Positions 1 through 7,847 of a stretch of 55,131 nucleotides of DNA are shown here, in pieces. The notes beneath the pieces were generated by a model. The model ran no database searches and was not told the DNA's origin. It worked only from the letters and a program-made list of their open reading frames with translations. How positions within the stretch are numbered: position 1 is the stretch's first letter; each line of letters starts with the position of its first letter. A program made the translations under genes and the position numbers. The stretch spans positions 1 to 55,131 of the forward strand of contig JANWYJ010000047.1 in NCBI GenBank assembly GCA_025055115.1. The letters run 5' to 3'. This stretch comes from Gemmata sp. Lineage in GTDB: Bacteria > Planctomycetota > Planctomycetia > Gemmatales > Gemmataceae.

Positions 1-263
1 GGCGGACCTCGTTCGTTCCCGAACGGGTGAGAAGTCCGGATGTCCCGACCGACCCACTTGTGCCCGTAAAGGCGTCCCACGAACCGACCGTTTCGACGGC
101 AGTCGCCGCTGTGACCCGCATCACTGTTTCTAGGCCGGTGACGGTGCGTTCAGAGGCGACCGACTCGAAGCTGTACGAGTACCCGGCATACATACCGTAG
201 CAGTACCACGTCGTCGTCGCGTTACCTGTCACGTCCACAGACGTGACCTCGTGCACCACGGCC
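1..263 (-). pseudogene. Continuation of the LEPLETR secreted protein in another reading frame (partial)
   Basis: On the minus strand the frame of the gene starting at 1500 ends at a TGA at 229-231. A second frame is open from about 275 to the left edge of the window. It reads like the same protein: Val/Thr/Ser-rich, with motifs such as VVHEVTSVDVTG and YAGYSYSFESV that match the style of the upstream part. The original frame meets a TAG a little further on, so the second frame is the natural continuation. A one- or two-base indel around 255-275 would join them. This may be a real frameshift or a sequencing error. The true C-terminus lies outside the window. Confidence 0.5.
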
Positions 264-1500
264 GGCGGCTTTGACTTGTGAACTGACCCTGACGGCCAAA
301 CGGGTCGATCGTGCCGACTCGGTCGGTCGAGGTGACATCGGCCGAGGTGGACCGGACGTGGCGTTGCTCGAACGTGTATGTCCCGTGCCCCTCTTCGATC
401 AGGGCCATGGCAGTCAGTGTCAGATTCCCGTCGTAGTGGCCTTCCTGCCAGAAGTGGAACGAGCCTGTGCCCTGTTCAGCGTACAAGTACGATTGGGTCG
501 CGATGAAGTGGGCATTCGAGTATTGGTCCGCCGACAGAGAGTGGGCCGCATCCGCATCATAGTGGTTTGAGAACGACTCCAGACCCAATCCCTGCGCTGT
601 TACCAGCGCGGTTTGGGTGAGAGTAAAGGTCGTCGTTCCCGTGTCATCCCCAGTGACCAACCCCACCAGTGCTCCGGACCCATTGCGCGTACCTGCCAAC
701 GTGACCGTAAATGTTCCCGCGGCTGACTGGCCGAACGTCGTCGTGAATAATCCTGTCAGCGTGTAACTCTCCTGTCCCGTGGACAGTGGATGGGGGTTGG
801 CCTCACGCTGGACGACGCCATGGGTCCAAGTGAGGACCGAGGTTTCGTCGTAAGTCCATGCGTAGCCACCGTCCCCTGTGAGGCTGACGGCTGCACCGGC
901 GACACCGATAGGCAGTGCCGCCAGGATGGCCAACTCGTCGATCACATCCCGCCAAGCCACAACAATCGGTTGCACCGGATCGAAGTCATCCAGCGAGAAC
1001 GTCAGGGTGAAGCTCAAAAAGCCAGTGGCTCCTGATGTGACCCCAGCCATCGTTCGGTCGAGTGTGTAAGTGACGTGGATCGACTGCTCCAACGCGGCGG
1101 AGGCGAAGGCGAATGTGCCCAGACCCACCCTGCCTGCAGCCGTCACCGCGTACTCGACATACCCAGTTGCTACGAAGACATAGGTGTCGGAGCCGAGGAC
1201 ATCGATCTCTTCGTAGACGAACGAGTAATGACCGGCTTGGCCGTAGGAAAATTCTCCTGCGCGCTGCTCATCGACCGAGCGCAGCCCCCGCTCGGGCAAG
1301 AGTTCGCCGGTGACAGGCTGAAAGGTCAGCCGGGTGGATGGGGTGACAGAAGTCCCTTCAACAGGCGCGATCTGGCGCGCCAGCCATGGCGCAGCATTGA
1401 GCATCCACCGCGTCTCGAGCGGTTCAAGAAGAGGCCTGAACTCCGGAAATGCTTTGCCAGAGCGAGAGGGTGCTAAAAGCCGGCGCAGCTGCGCGATCAT
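229..1500 (-). CDS. Secreted Thr/Gly-rich protein with N-terminal LEPLETR motif, frameshifted
   Basis: This 423-residue frame starts with ATG at 1500. The N-terminus is basic (MIAQLRRLLAPSRSGK) and is followed by RPLLEPLETRWMLN at about residues 22-35. Planctomycete surface and exported proteins often begin with this kind of LEPxxxR motif. The rest is rich in Thr, Ser, Gly, Ala and aromatic residues, with repeated phrases such as FTLTFS, YTLTGLFTTTFG and FTVTLAG, which suggests beta-strand repeats. I see no catalytic motif and recognise no specific family. The last residues, after about DPFGRQG, are probably read in the wrong frame, because an adjacent frame continues the same composition to the window edge. 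The gene is the downstream neighbour of the broken glycosyltransferase on the same strand. Export is inferred from the motif; the function is unknown. Confidence 0.6.
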   Translation of the reverse strand: MIAQLRRLLAPSRSGKAFPEFRPLLEPLETRWMLNAAPWLARQIAPVEGTSVTPSTRLTFQPVTGELLPERGLRSVDEQRAGEFSYGQAGHYSFVYEEIDVLGSDTYVFVATGYVEYAVTAAGRVGLGTFAFASAALEQSIHVTYTLDRTMAGVTSGATGFLSFTLTFSLDDFDPVQPIVVAWRDVIDELAILAALPIGVAGAAVSLTGDGGYAWTYDETSVLTWTHGVVQREANPHPLSTGQESYTLTGLFTTTFGQSAAGTFTVTLAGTRNGSGALVGLVTGDDTGTTTFTLTQTALVTAQGLGLESFSNHYDADAAHSLSADQYSNAHFIATQSYLYAEQGTGSFHFWQEGHYDGNLTLTAMALIEEGHGTYTFEQRHVRSTSADVTSTDRVGTIDPFGRQGQFTSQSRRPWCTRSRLWT

Positions 1501-1684
1501 GTGGCTTTCTGAGGGCTTGGAAACGACTCAACAATATGGTCGTGTCACTCCTGATTTGAGTGAACCTAAGCTGCTCGCATTCGTCCAATCTCTTTTAAGC
1601 TTGTTCGGTTGGATGAATAATCGCTTAAGCAGCGAAGATTTCAGCGAGCTGTCAATCGTTGTCAAGAGTCAAAGAATTTTTCAC

Positions 1685-2719
1685 TCAAGGAGATGGTCTG
1701 TCTTCATTCCCCTCACACACAGGGGATGCCAATTCGGGATGGTTGCGGAGTAGTAGACTGAGGTTGTGATTCGCCTCGGCATGGCCCCGCTCAAGTCGTA
1801 GCACCTGTCGCAAAGCGACGGCAGCCGCCTTCCAATCCTTCCCCTCACGGAGGAGTAAATGAGTCAAAAGAATCCGTGGACCGACAAGATCGGGAAACCG
1901 CTCGATCAGGTCGGAGATCCGGCGACGGGCCGTGGCGAATTCACTTTGTGCCACAAGCAGCCGACACCGCATCACTTCGGCGTTGACCGCGTCCCCGCAG
2001 ACCTGTTCTAGACCTTCGGCCATGGCAGCGACCTCGGCCCACCGGCGCTGCTCGAGGAACAACTCTCCCAAACCAAGGCGTGCTGGGATGAACCCTGGTT
2101 GCTCAGCTAGCGCCGTTCGCCACTGCAGTTCGGCCTCGACGGTGCGCGCCTGATCGCGATACAGCTCGGCCAACCGGTGACGTGTCCGGTAGCCCCGCGA
2201 CCCTTCATCCATGCTTCCGAAATAGCGAGTCGGTCGACTGGCCAGAAGTTGCTCCAGCGCCTGGATGGCCCCGGTTGGGTTGTGGCGATCGGTTTCGATC
2301 ATAGCCCGGTGAAGAAGCAACTCGCAGTCGTCAGGGAATAACGCAAGCCCCTTTTCGACCCACTGCCGCTCTTCGTCCGACTGGCCAAGCATGCGGCTGG
2401 CATGACCGAGGAGGTCGTAGAGCTTGCGGACGATCGATGAGTCGGGTGTCGAGCGCTGGAGACTCTCTTGGAGGTGTTTGTAGGCCTCCTCCGATCGCCC
2501 CACGTCCAGCTTGGTCCACCCCAGGTTGAACAGCGTGAATGGGTCTTCCGGGTGGTCTTGGGCATCCTGTTCCAGCAGACGTAAGTTACGCTCGAGTTTG
2601 TGCTGACGCAATGCGGCATCCTGATAACCCGTGTGATCAATGACAATATCCGTCCAGCGCACCCCACCCCCGCGCGGCGTACAGCGGGCAGAATCTGCTC
2701 GTGGACCCGGTACTCCCAC
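1685..2719 (-). CDS. TPR-repeat C-terminal half of a frameshifted glycosyltransferase
   Basis: From about WTDIVIDHTGYQD (near 2650) to the stop at 1685 this frame encodes a run of tetratricopeptide-like helices, for example DPFTLFNLGWTKLDVGRSEE, ARLGLGELFLEQRRWAEV and AEANHNLSLLLRN. It has no convincing start of its own: the first 20 or so codons are out-of-frame sequence. It continues the upstream glycosyltransferase, whose VHEQILPAVRRAGVG segment should join directly to VRWTDIVIDHTGYQD. In the SunS-like family of GT2 enzymes with TPR tails, a GT2 domain followed by TPR repeats is the usual order. The repeats probably bind protein or stabilise an oligomer. Whether the half is translated depends on the frameshift being an artefact, being bypassed, or being suppressed. 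Confidence 0.6.
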   Translation of the reverse strand: MGVPGPRADSARCTPRGGGVRWTDIVIDHTGYQDAALRQHKLERNLRLLEQDAQDHPEDPFTLFNLGWTKLDVGRSEEAYKHLQESLQRSTPDSSIVRKLYDLLGHASRMLGQSDEERQWVEKGLALFPDDCELLLHRAMIETDRHNPTGAIQALEQLLASRPTRYFGSMDEGSRGYRTRHRLAELYRDQARTVEAELQWRTALAEQPGFIPARLGLGELFLEQRRWAEVAAMAEGLEQVCGDAVNAEVMRCRLLVAQSEFATARRRISDLIERFPDLVGPRILLTHLLLREGKDWKAAAVALRQVLRLERGHAEANHNLSLLLRNHPELASPVCEGNEDRPSP

Positions 2720-4185
2720 TGCACACCTGGACGGTTTGGGAAGATACGTACCTGATCCAGCAGGCGGAAAACCGTTCGGGCCGGGTCCATAGCTGACCGC
2801 ACACGCACTGCGAAGGCGTCGGGTTGGTCACCGAGCTGGTCCAAAAGCGCGCGGAGACGCTGCCGGTTAGGTTCGTCGAGTCGATCATCAGCATCGAGCC
2901 ACATCACCCACGGTGCCGTCACAGCAGCGAGGGAAGCGTTCCGCGCTGCAGCGAAACTGTCCCTCCAGGGAAACTCGACGACCTTGGCACCAAAAGAGGC
3001 TGCGATCGCGCGGGTTTGGTCGGTCGAGCCGGTATCGGCAATCACCACCTCGTCGAAGAGGTCGGCGGCCGTCCTCAGGCACTCGCCCAAGTTGCGTTCC
3101 TCGTTGCGAACAATCATGCTCAACGCATGCCGCGGGCGTGCCAGTGTCGCGGGCACAGTCGGGTCGGGCTGATCGCTGTCGGCTGGGCTTTCAGCGACCG
3201 ATGACTCCTCAGTGCTGGACGTGGTCGTCGCTGGATCGAGGCTGACCAAGCGGTAACCATCAATAGCCTCTGCGCCCCACTTGTCCTTGAAGACCGTCAG
3301 ATTGGTCAGGAGTTGTTGCCGGGTGTCAATGCCCAGTGCTCGGAATGTTTGACTTCCAAAGTGGTGGACGTAGGTATCAGCGGCCACAAACAGTTTCCAC
3401 CCGGCAGCGCGGATGCGCAGGCACAGGTCATCGTCATCGAAAAAGCCGATGCCGAAGCGCTCGTCAAAAGTCCCGATACGGTCGAGTACTTCGCGCCGCG
3501 TCAGCAGGCAGAAACCTGTCACTCGTCGCACTTCGAGCATCCGTCCCGCGTTCGCGGCCCGGTGGCGGACCGCAAAGGCGGTTAACTCTTCCAGGTGCTG
3601 ATAGCCAGCGGCGACCTGTTGCGCGTCGGGAGCGTAGTTGGACACGGGTCTGACGGCACCGGTTTGTGGCCAGGACGCCCGCAGCACACCCCACAGCCCC
3701 TCCAACCAGCCAGGGGTCAGGACGACGTCGTTATTAAGAAATAAGATCAGCCGGTCAGGGTGAATGGCCGGGTTGAAATTACCGGTGACGAGTACATCAA
3801 TCGGCCGCGACCGTTCAGGCGGGACGAGGGGCGGAACGCTCTCAGGGCCGGCGAGATAAGCAGGGATGGCGAAAGGCATCCCAACCTGGCGGAATCGCTC
3901 AACCCAAGTCGGTGGACAGAGAACGGCGTCAAGGTCCTGCACGCGGAGGCGGTACAGGTGCCACAGTAGTGGACAGTCGAGAGCAATGCCAACCAATCGG
4001 TGGGGGGAGTTCCAGATGGTTTCTGGGATGCTCTGATAGGGGAGATAGAGGAGCAGACCCCGGACCTCCGAGACGGTGCCGCTCGGGGTGACATCGGCCG
4101 GGATGAGGGCGTGTACATAGGGCAGGGGAACGGCGGCCGGTGTAGCCGAGGCGAGCCGTTGCGCGGGATAGTAGGCGATCGTCAT
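2299..4185 (-). CDS. Two-domain glycosyltransferase (GT2-like), frameshifted near 2665
   Basis: The chosen start is ATG 4185; a TTG at 4203 is possible, and a stop lies just upstream of it. Residues 1 to about 140 resemble the N-terminal part of a CgeB-like glycosyltransferase (RPIDVLVTGNFNPAIHPDR). The sequence then passes abruptly into a GT2 core, LILFLNNDVVLTPGWLEGL, followed by RRVTGFCLLTRREVLDRIG and FFDDDDLCLRIRAAGW. A second GT2 domain starts at LSMIVRNEERNLGECL, with the nucleotide-sugar DxD-type motif WLDADDR. The frame is good to VHEQILPAVRRAGVG. After a G-rich run at about 2661-2672 it becomes nonsense, while the next frame carries on with TPR repeats. The whole gene is therefore about 1685-4185. 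Expected role: transfer of sugars to cell-surface glycans or proteins in the cytoplasm. In its present form it may be a pseudogene. Confidence 0.65.
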   Translation of the reverse strand: MTIAYYPAQRLASATPAAVPLPYVHALIPADVTPSGTVSEVRGLLLYLPYQSIPETIWNSPHRLVGIALDCPLLWHLYRLRVQDLDAVLCPPTWVERFRQVGMPFAIPAYLAGPESVPPLVPPERSRPIDVLVTGNFNPAIHPDRLILFLNNDVVLTPGWLEGLWGVLRASWPQTGAVRPVSNYAPDAQQVAAGYQHLEELTAFAVRHRAANAGRMLEVRRVTGFCLLTRREVLDRIGTFDERFGIGFFDDDDLCLRIRAAGWKLFVAADTYVHHFGSQTFRALGIDTRQQLLTNLTVFKDKWGAEAIDGYRLVSLDPATTTSSTEESSVAESPADSDQPDPTVPATLARPRHALSMIVRNEERNLGECLRTAADLFDEVVIADTGSTDQTRAIAASFGAKVVEFPWRDSFAAARNASLAAVTAPWVMWLDADDRLDEPNRQRLRALLDQLGDQPDAFAVRVRSAMDPARTVFRLLDQVRIFPNRPGVQWEYRVHEQILPAVRRAGVGCAGRILSLITRVIRMPHCVSTNSSVTYVCWNRMPKTTRKTHSRCSTWGGPSWTWGDRRRPTNTSKRVSSARHPTHRSSASSTTSSVMPAACLASRTKSGSGSKRGLRYSLTTASCFFTGL

Positions 4186-4480
4186 AAGATGTGGCAGGTG
4201 CAAGCTTCAACGGTGTTCTGACCCAGCGCATCTGAGGATTTGTCAGTCCTGTTGCTGGCTCCAATTTTCATTTTTGCGTGACGAAATAGTATTCGATTTT
4301 CCCCGACTGTTCAACAGCCTCTCGAGATTCGATCTTCATTGTCTGATCTCTGAGAAGAGACAGCGATAAGAGATCGTTGATAGCATCACTCTCTGATTCT
4401 CAATGGAACTGATTCTCAAAGAAAGCCGCTTCGTGGAGTCGCAGTAGCGCCCACGTTGTATAGCCCGGTCTGCTCGAGAA

Positions 4481-4560
4481 CTTTTTCCGACACATCAATA
4501 CATTTTCCGACACATCATAGCGCAATCACGAGCCGCCAAGCGCAATCACGAGCCGTCAAG
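4481..4560. repeat. Two adjacent 20-base imperfect tandem duplications
   Basis: Positions 4481-4500 and 4501-4520 are near copies sharing TTTTCCGACACATCA. Positions 4521-4540 and 4541-4560 are copies of a different unit, CGCAATCACGAGCCG plus CAAG-type ends, with one mismatch. Both pairs have a period of exactly 20 bases. Confidence 0.9.
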
Positions 4561-4658
4561 GCCCACGATCGCCCGCTCCGCGCTCATCCCTACGCGCTGC
4601 AGGCCCGGCCGATGCTCGAGGGATTTTTGAAAGGCTCGGGTTTTGTCAAGATTTTGGC

Positions 4659-4688
4659 TTGACTTTTCGGCAGAGCGGTGCGTACACT
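4659..4688 (+). promoter_or_regulatory. Putative sigma-70-type promoter
   Basis: TTGACT (4659-4664) and TACACT (4683-4688) are separated by 18 bases, a good match to housekeeping promoter spacing. It would drive the PH-like membrane protein with a leader of about 250 bases, or an earlier start such as ATG 4853. The call rests on sequence only. Confidence 0.4.
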
Positions 4689-4945
4689 CTTCGTTCAGGT
4701 CTGGATCAGGGGTCGGCATCTGGCGGTTTCTTCCGCGAGCGGGTGAAACGGATTGTGACGCCACTTCCTGGTACACCCAAACTCCCAACGGCGCTAACCG
4801 CCACCTTTCAGTAACAACTCCAAACGGGGCAATAGGTCAGGTTGGTGCCGCTATGGGCACCAAACCACGCGGTGGAAGCTATCGTGCAGCCGTTGGGCCG
4901 TCGCACATTTCCATATCCCCCGGGTGGACGAATGTTGAGGGCGAC

Positions 4946-6103
4946 ATGACACCATCATTGCCCGACCGGGAATTCCGACTCGGCACTGGCTTTCCCATTA
5001 CGATCATCGTCGGCACGGCCATTCTGGTTTTTGTGCTCCTGCTAACCGACGGTTTCTACCCTCTTTTCGCGAAAGATTCGTCGACTCTGGCCCTTGCCAT
5101 CACGTGGGCGTTGTATATCGCCGGCGGCATCCCGGCAGTGCTTGCCGTTTGGACGCTTCTCGACCGCCGCCCACGCCTAATCACCGACCGATACGGTCTG
5201 ATTGATTTCCGGCAGCCTGGTGGACCGCTCGAACTGTTCTGGGATGACATCTGCACTATCGCGCTCGATTTGCGCGGAGGCCTTGGCAATGCCGAGCTTG
5301 TGATCACGGCCCGAAATGGCGATGACTTTTTTGTGTACCTTATCGGAGTCGCAAACCTCGATGCCGCACCGGGGGTGGTGTTCGACCATGTCTTGCGGTG
5401 CCACTCCCTGATGGCCCCGGTTGCGGAGGAAGTCGACGAATCCGTCGCCCCGTTGCCCGAGCCGGCTCGACCGTGGAGCCCATCCGAAGGCGAACAGACG
5501 TTCTCCGGACGGAAAGTATTCCGGCCGGATCTACGCATCGTCGGCGGCGTGTTGGCAGCATCCGGCATCATTGGCTTCTGCATCATGTACATCATCGGTG
5601 ATGACTTGTTGAGACCGATCGACAAGTCAGTGTCGGGGGTGTTTTGGTTCGCATCGATAGTCGCCAGTTTCGTTGGTGGGATGCTTGTTACAACGAACGT
5701 GGAAGTATGGGGATTCGGTCCGCTGCCGCCGCATGGATACCCGATTCTGACCGTGAGCCGGTCCAGGATCACTTTAACGAAAACTCCCGAAGACGACCCG
5801 CTGGAAATTCCCTGGAGTCGCGTGCGCAAGGTGGTCTATCTGAACTTGGAGCAGCCGCGGCGAACGCTGGTCTACGGAGTGTTGATTTATTACCTGACCG
5901 CTGACGACCAGGTGGAGCAACTATGTATATCCTTGGAGAGCTGGGCCGATCCGAACGGCGTTTTACAGGCACTGAGAACCATTTCATCTCATGCCACCGA
6001 TCCGGAATTGCTCAAAACCGCTACTGAGATTGAACCCGACGCGGACCACGGAGATGATAGGAACGGATACGACGGTCAGAATCGCCGCGGTTCGTACCGT
6101 TGA
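4946..6103 (+). CDS. Membrane protein with two TM-pair plus PH-like units
   Basis: The start is ATG 4946, preceded by GAGGG at a suitable distance; the open frame extends upstream but without a comparable ribosome-binding site. The 385-residue product has hydrophobic segments at about residues 16-34 and 48-70, then a soluble stretch with the pattern LITDRYGLIDFRQPGGPLEL-FWDDI that resembles bacterial PH-like (DUF304-type) domains. After a Pro/Glu-rich linker a second pair of membrane segments (about 205-225 and 237-257) is followed by a second similar stretch, LTVSRSRITL with IPWSRVRKV. It therefore appears to be an internal duplication. The C-terminus is highly charged and polar. The function is unknown; the PH-like assignment is inference from strand pattern and membrane topology. 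It precedes the sulfatase by 250 bases on the same strand. Confidence 0.65.
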   Translation: MTPSLPDREFRLGTGFPITIIVGTAILVFVLLLTDGFYPLFAKDSSTLALAITWALYIAGGIPAVLAVWTLLDRRPRLITDRYGLIDFRQPGGPLELFWDDICTIALDLRGGLGNAELVITARNGDDFFVYLIGVANLDAAPGVVFDHVLRCHSLMAPVAEEVDESVAPLPEPARPWSPSEGEQTFSGRKVFRPDLRIVGGVLAASGIIGFCIMYIIGDDLLRPIDKSVSGVFWFASIVASFVGGMLVTTNVEVWGFGPLPPHGYPILTVSRSRITLTKTPEDDPLEIPWSRVRKVVYLNLEQPRRTLVYGVLIYYLTADDQVEQLCISLESWADPNGVLQALRTISSHATDPELLKTATEIEPDADHGDDRNGYDGQNRRGSYR

Positions 6104-6354
6104 TAGTTGGTTTCGCGGCTCATAGAGGAACGTCGGGATGGTGGAGCCGTCGCCACATGGGGGATTCCTTTTGCTGGACAATCCCGCGTCGCGGTGGCGA
6201 TAGGAGCGAGAATGGAGAGCCGCCGAGCGTCGCGCTGACCACCACGGACAGAGCCTCGCGCTGTCCCCCTGCCAATTGGCTATCGGAAAATACGATACGC
6301 CGTAAGAGCGTATCTTCCGGAGGGGTGGTGAATCCCAGGGGGAGGAGGTCGATC

Positions 6355-7680
6355 ATGTTCCGCGCGTGGGGAGCTGTTACGGCTCTGTTGTTCACGGTGA
6401 CCAGTATCACGGCAGCCGACAAACCCAACATCATCGTGATCCTGGCCGATGATTTGGGCTATGCCGATGTCGGTTACCACGGCTGTCGTGATATCCCTAC
6501 GCCTCATATTGATGCACTGGCCAAAGGCGGAACCTACTTCACCAATGGCTACGTCAGTGGGCCGTATTGTTCACCGACCCGTGCTGGCTTATTGACCGGT
6601 CGCTATCAGACACGTTTTGGCCACGAATTCAACCCTACCTCAGCCAACGCAGGGTTACCTCGCAGCGAACTTACGCTCGCCCAACATTTGAAATCGGCTG
6701 GGTACGCCACCGGCTTGGTGGGCAAATGGCATCTGGGCAGTACGGAGCAACAGCATCCCCAGCAACGCGGCTTCGATGAATTTTTCGGCTTTCTCGGTGG
6801 TGCCCATTCGTACTTTCCCCAAAAGAACAACAGTGAAACCATCCTCCGCGGTCACAAACCCGCCGGCGAGACAGAATACCTCACCGATGCCCTGGCTCGG
6901 GAAGCCGTTGCCTTCGTAGAGAAGTACAAAAAACAGCCCTTTTTCTTATATCTGGCATTCAATGCGGTCCATACCCCCATGCAAGCGACCGAGGAGCGGC
7001 TCAAGAAATTCGCTTCGATCGCTGACGAACAACGTCGGATTTATGCCGCGATGACAATGGCTATGGACGAAGCCATCGGCCAGCTCCGAGCGAAGCTCAA
7101 AGCGGAAAAACTCGATGAGAAAACGCTGATCTTCTTCTTCAGTGATAATGGTGGTCCGACGATGAAAGGCACCACGATCAACGCTTCATCGAACGCACCG
7201 CTGCGTGGCTCGAAACGGACCACACTCGAGGGTGGGATTCGTGTACCGTTCATCGTCCATTGGCCGGGGAAAATCCCCGCGGGCCGCAAATACGATGGTC
7301 TGGTCATCCAACTCGATATCGTCCCTACGGCTTTGGCCGCGGCGGGTGTTCCCCTGAAACCTGAGTGGAAGATCGACGGTGTGAATTGGCTACCCTATCT
7401 GACTGGGGAAAAAACGGGCAGCCCCCATGAAACGCTCTACTGGCGCTTTGGCTCACAAATGGCCATTCGCCAAGGTGATTGGAAGCTTGTCGTGTATGAT
7501 CTGGCCGCGGAAGGAGGACGGGGGATGTCCCCGCCACGACTCTACAACCTCGCCCACGACATCGGCGAAGAAACGGACCTCTTTTCCCAACAACCCGACA
7601 AAGCCCGACAACTTCAAGCGGCCTGGGACGAGTGGAACAAAGCCAATGTCGCACCATTGTGGGGCGGTGGGAAAAAATGA
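6355..7680 (+). CDS. Secreted type I sulfatase (GALNS/arylsulfatase family)
   Basis: The start is ATG 6355, placed directly after a strong GGAGGAGG. The product has 441 residues. The N-terminus (MFRAWGAVTALLFTVTSITA) is a signal peptide. NIIVILADDLGYADVG supplies the first metal-binding aspartates (near residues 32-33). YCSPTRAGLLTGRY is the sulfatase signature C-x-P-x-R, with Cys72 expected to be converted to formylglycine by an FGE-type enzyme. GKWHLG is the second sulfatase signature, and FFFSDNGGP carries the later metal ligands. Length and order fit a complete enzyme that removes sulfate esters from polysaccharides in the periplasm or outside the cell. Planctomycetes carry many paralogues and substrates vary, so the substrate cannot be named. 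No maturase gene is next to it. Confidence 0.9.
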   Translation: MFRAWGAVTALLFTVTSITAADKPNIIVILADDLGYADVGYHGCRDIPTPHIDALAKGGTYFTNGYVSGPYCSPTRAGLLTGRYQTRFGHEFNPTSANAGLPRSELTLAQHLKSAGYATGLVGKWHLGSTEQQHPQQRGFDEFFGFLGGAHSYFPQKNNSETILRGHKPAGETEYLTDALAREAVAFVEKYKKQPFFLYLAFNAVHTPMQATEERLKKFASIADEQRRIYAAMTMAMDEAIGQLRAKLKAEKLDEKTLIFFFSDNGGPTMKGTTINASSNAPLRGSKRTTLEGGIRVPFIVHWPGKIPAGRKYDGLVIQLDIVPTALAAAGVPLKPEWKIDGVNWLPYLTGEKTGSPHETLYWRFGSQMAIRQGDWKLVVYDLAAEGGRGMSPPRLYNLAHDIGEETDLFSQQPDKARQLQAAWDEWNKANVAPLWGGGKK

Positions 7681-7767
7681 GAAATTCATGACTCCCCATA
7701 AGGTCCGTCCGTGTGCTCGTCCGGATCGAGTTTGATGTTTAGCCGTAAGACTCGCGGGGGCCGCCGG

Positions 7768-7799
7768 TACATGGAGTGTATGATACATGGAGTGTATGA
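7768..7799. repeat. 16-base perfect tandem duplication
   Basis: TACATGGAGTGTATGA occurs at 7768-7783 and again, without change, at 7784-7799. It lies between the sulfatase and the RND adaptor gene, about 50 bases before the adaptor start. Confidence 0.95.
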
Positions 7800-7847
7800 A
7801 CCGTGGGACCGATGGCTCAGCCCCGTTCAGTCGATGAGGAATCGGGT

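Larger units (their letters stand above)
4186..4945. other. Divergent intergenic region with 20-base tandem duplications
   Basis: No gene is supported here. The region separates the minus-strand glycosyltransferase from the plus-strand membrane protein. It holds an 11-base repeat (CTGATTCTCAA at 4393 and 4409), two adjacent tandem duplications with a period of 20 bases (4481-4560), and a promoter-like pair at 4659-4688. The first part is richer in A and T than the surrounding genes. Confidence 0.6.

Noticed and set aside
229-231. TGA of the first gene as a selenocysteine codon
   Set aside because: The frame after the TGA soon meets a TAG, and a different frame carries the protein on, so a frameshift explains it better.
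4345-4375. GATCTCT/AGAGATC inverted repeat as a terminator
   Set aside because: The stem is only 7 pairs and AT-rich, with a long loop and no T-tract; it is too weak to support.
5056-5829. Minus-strand frame of 257 codons
   Set aside because: It is a shadow of the PH-like membrane protein; the translation is Ser/Arg/Pro-rich with no known motif.
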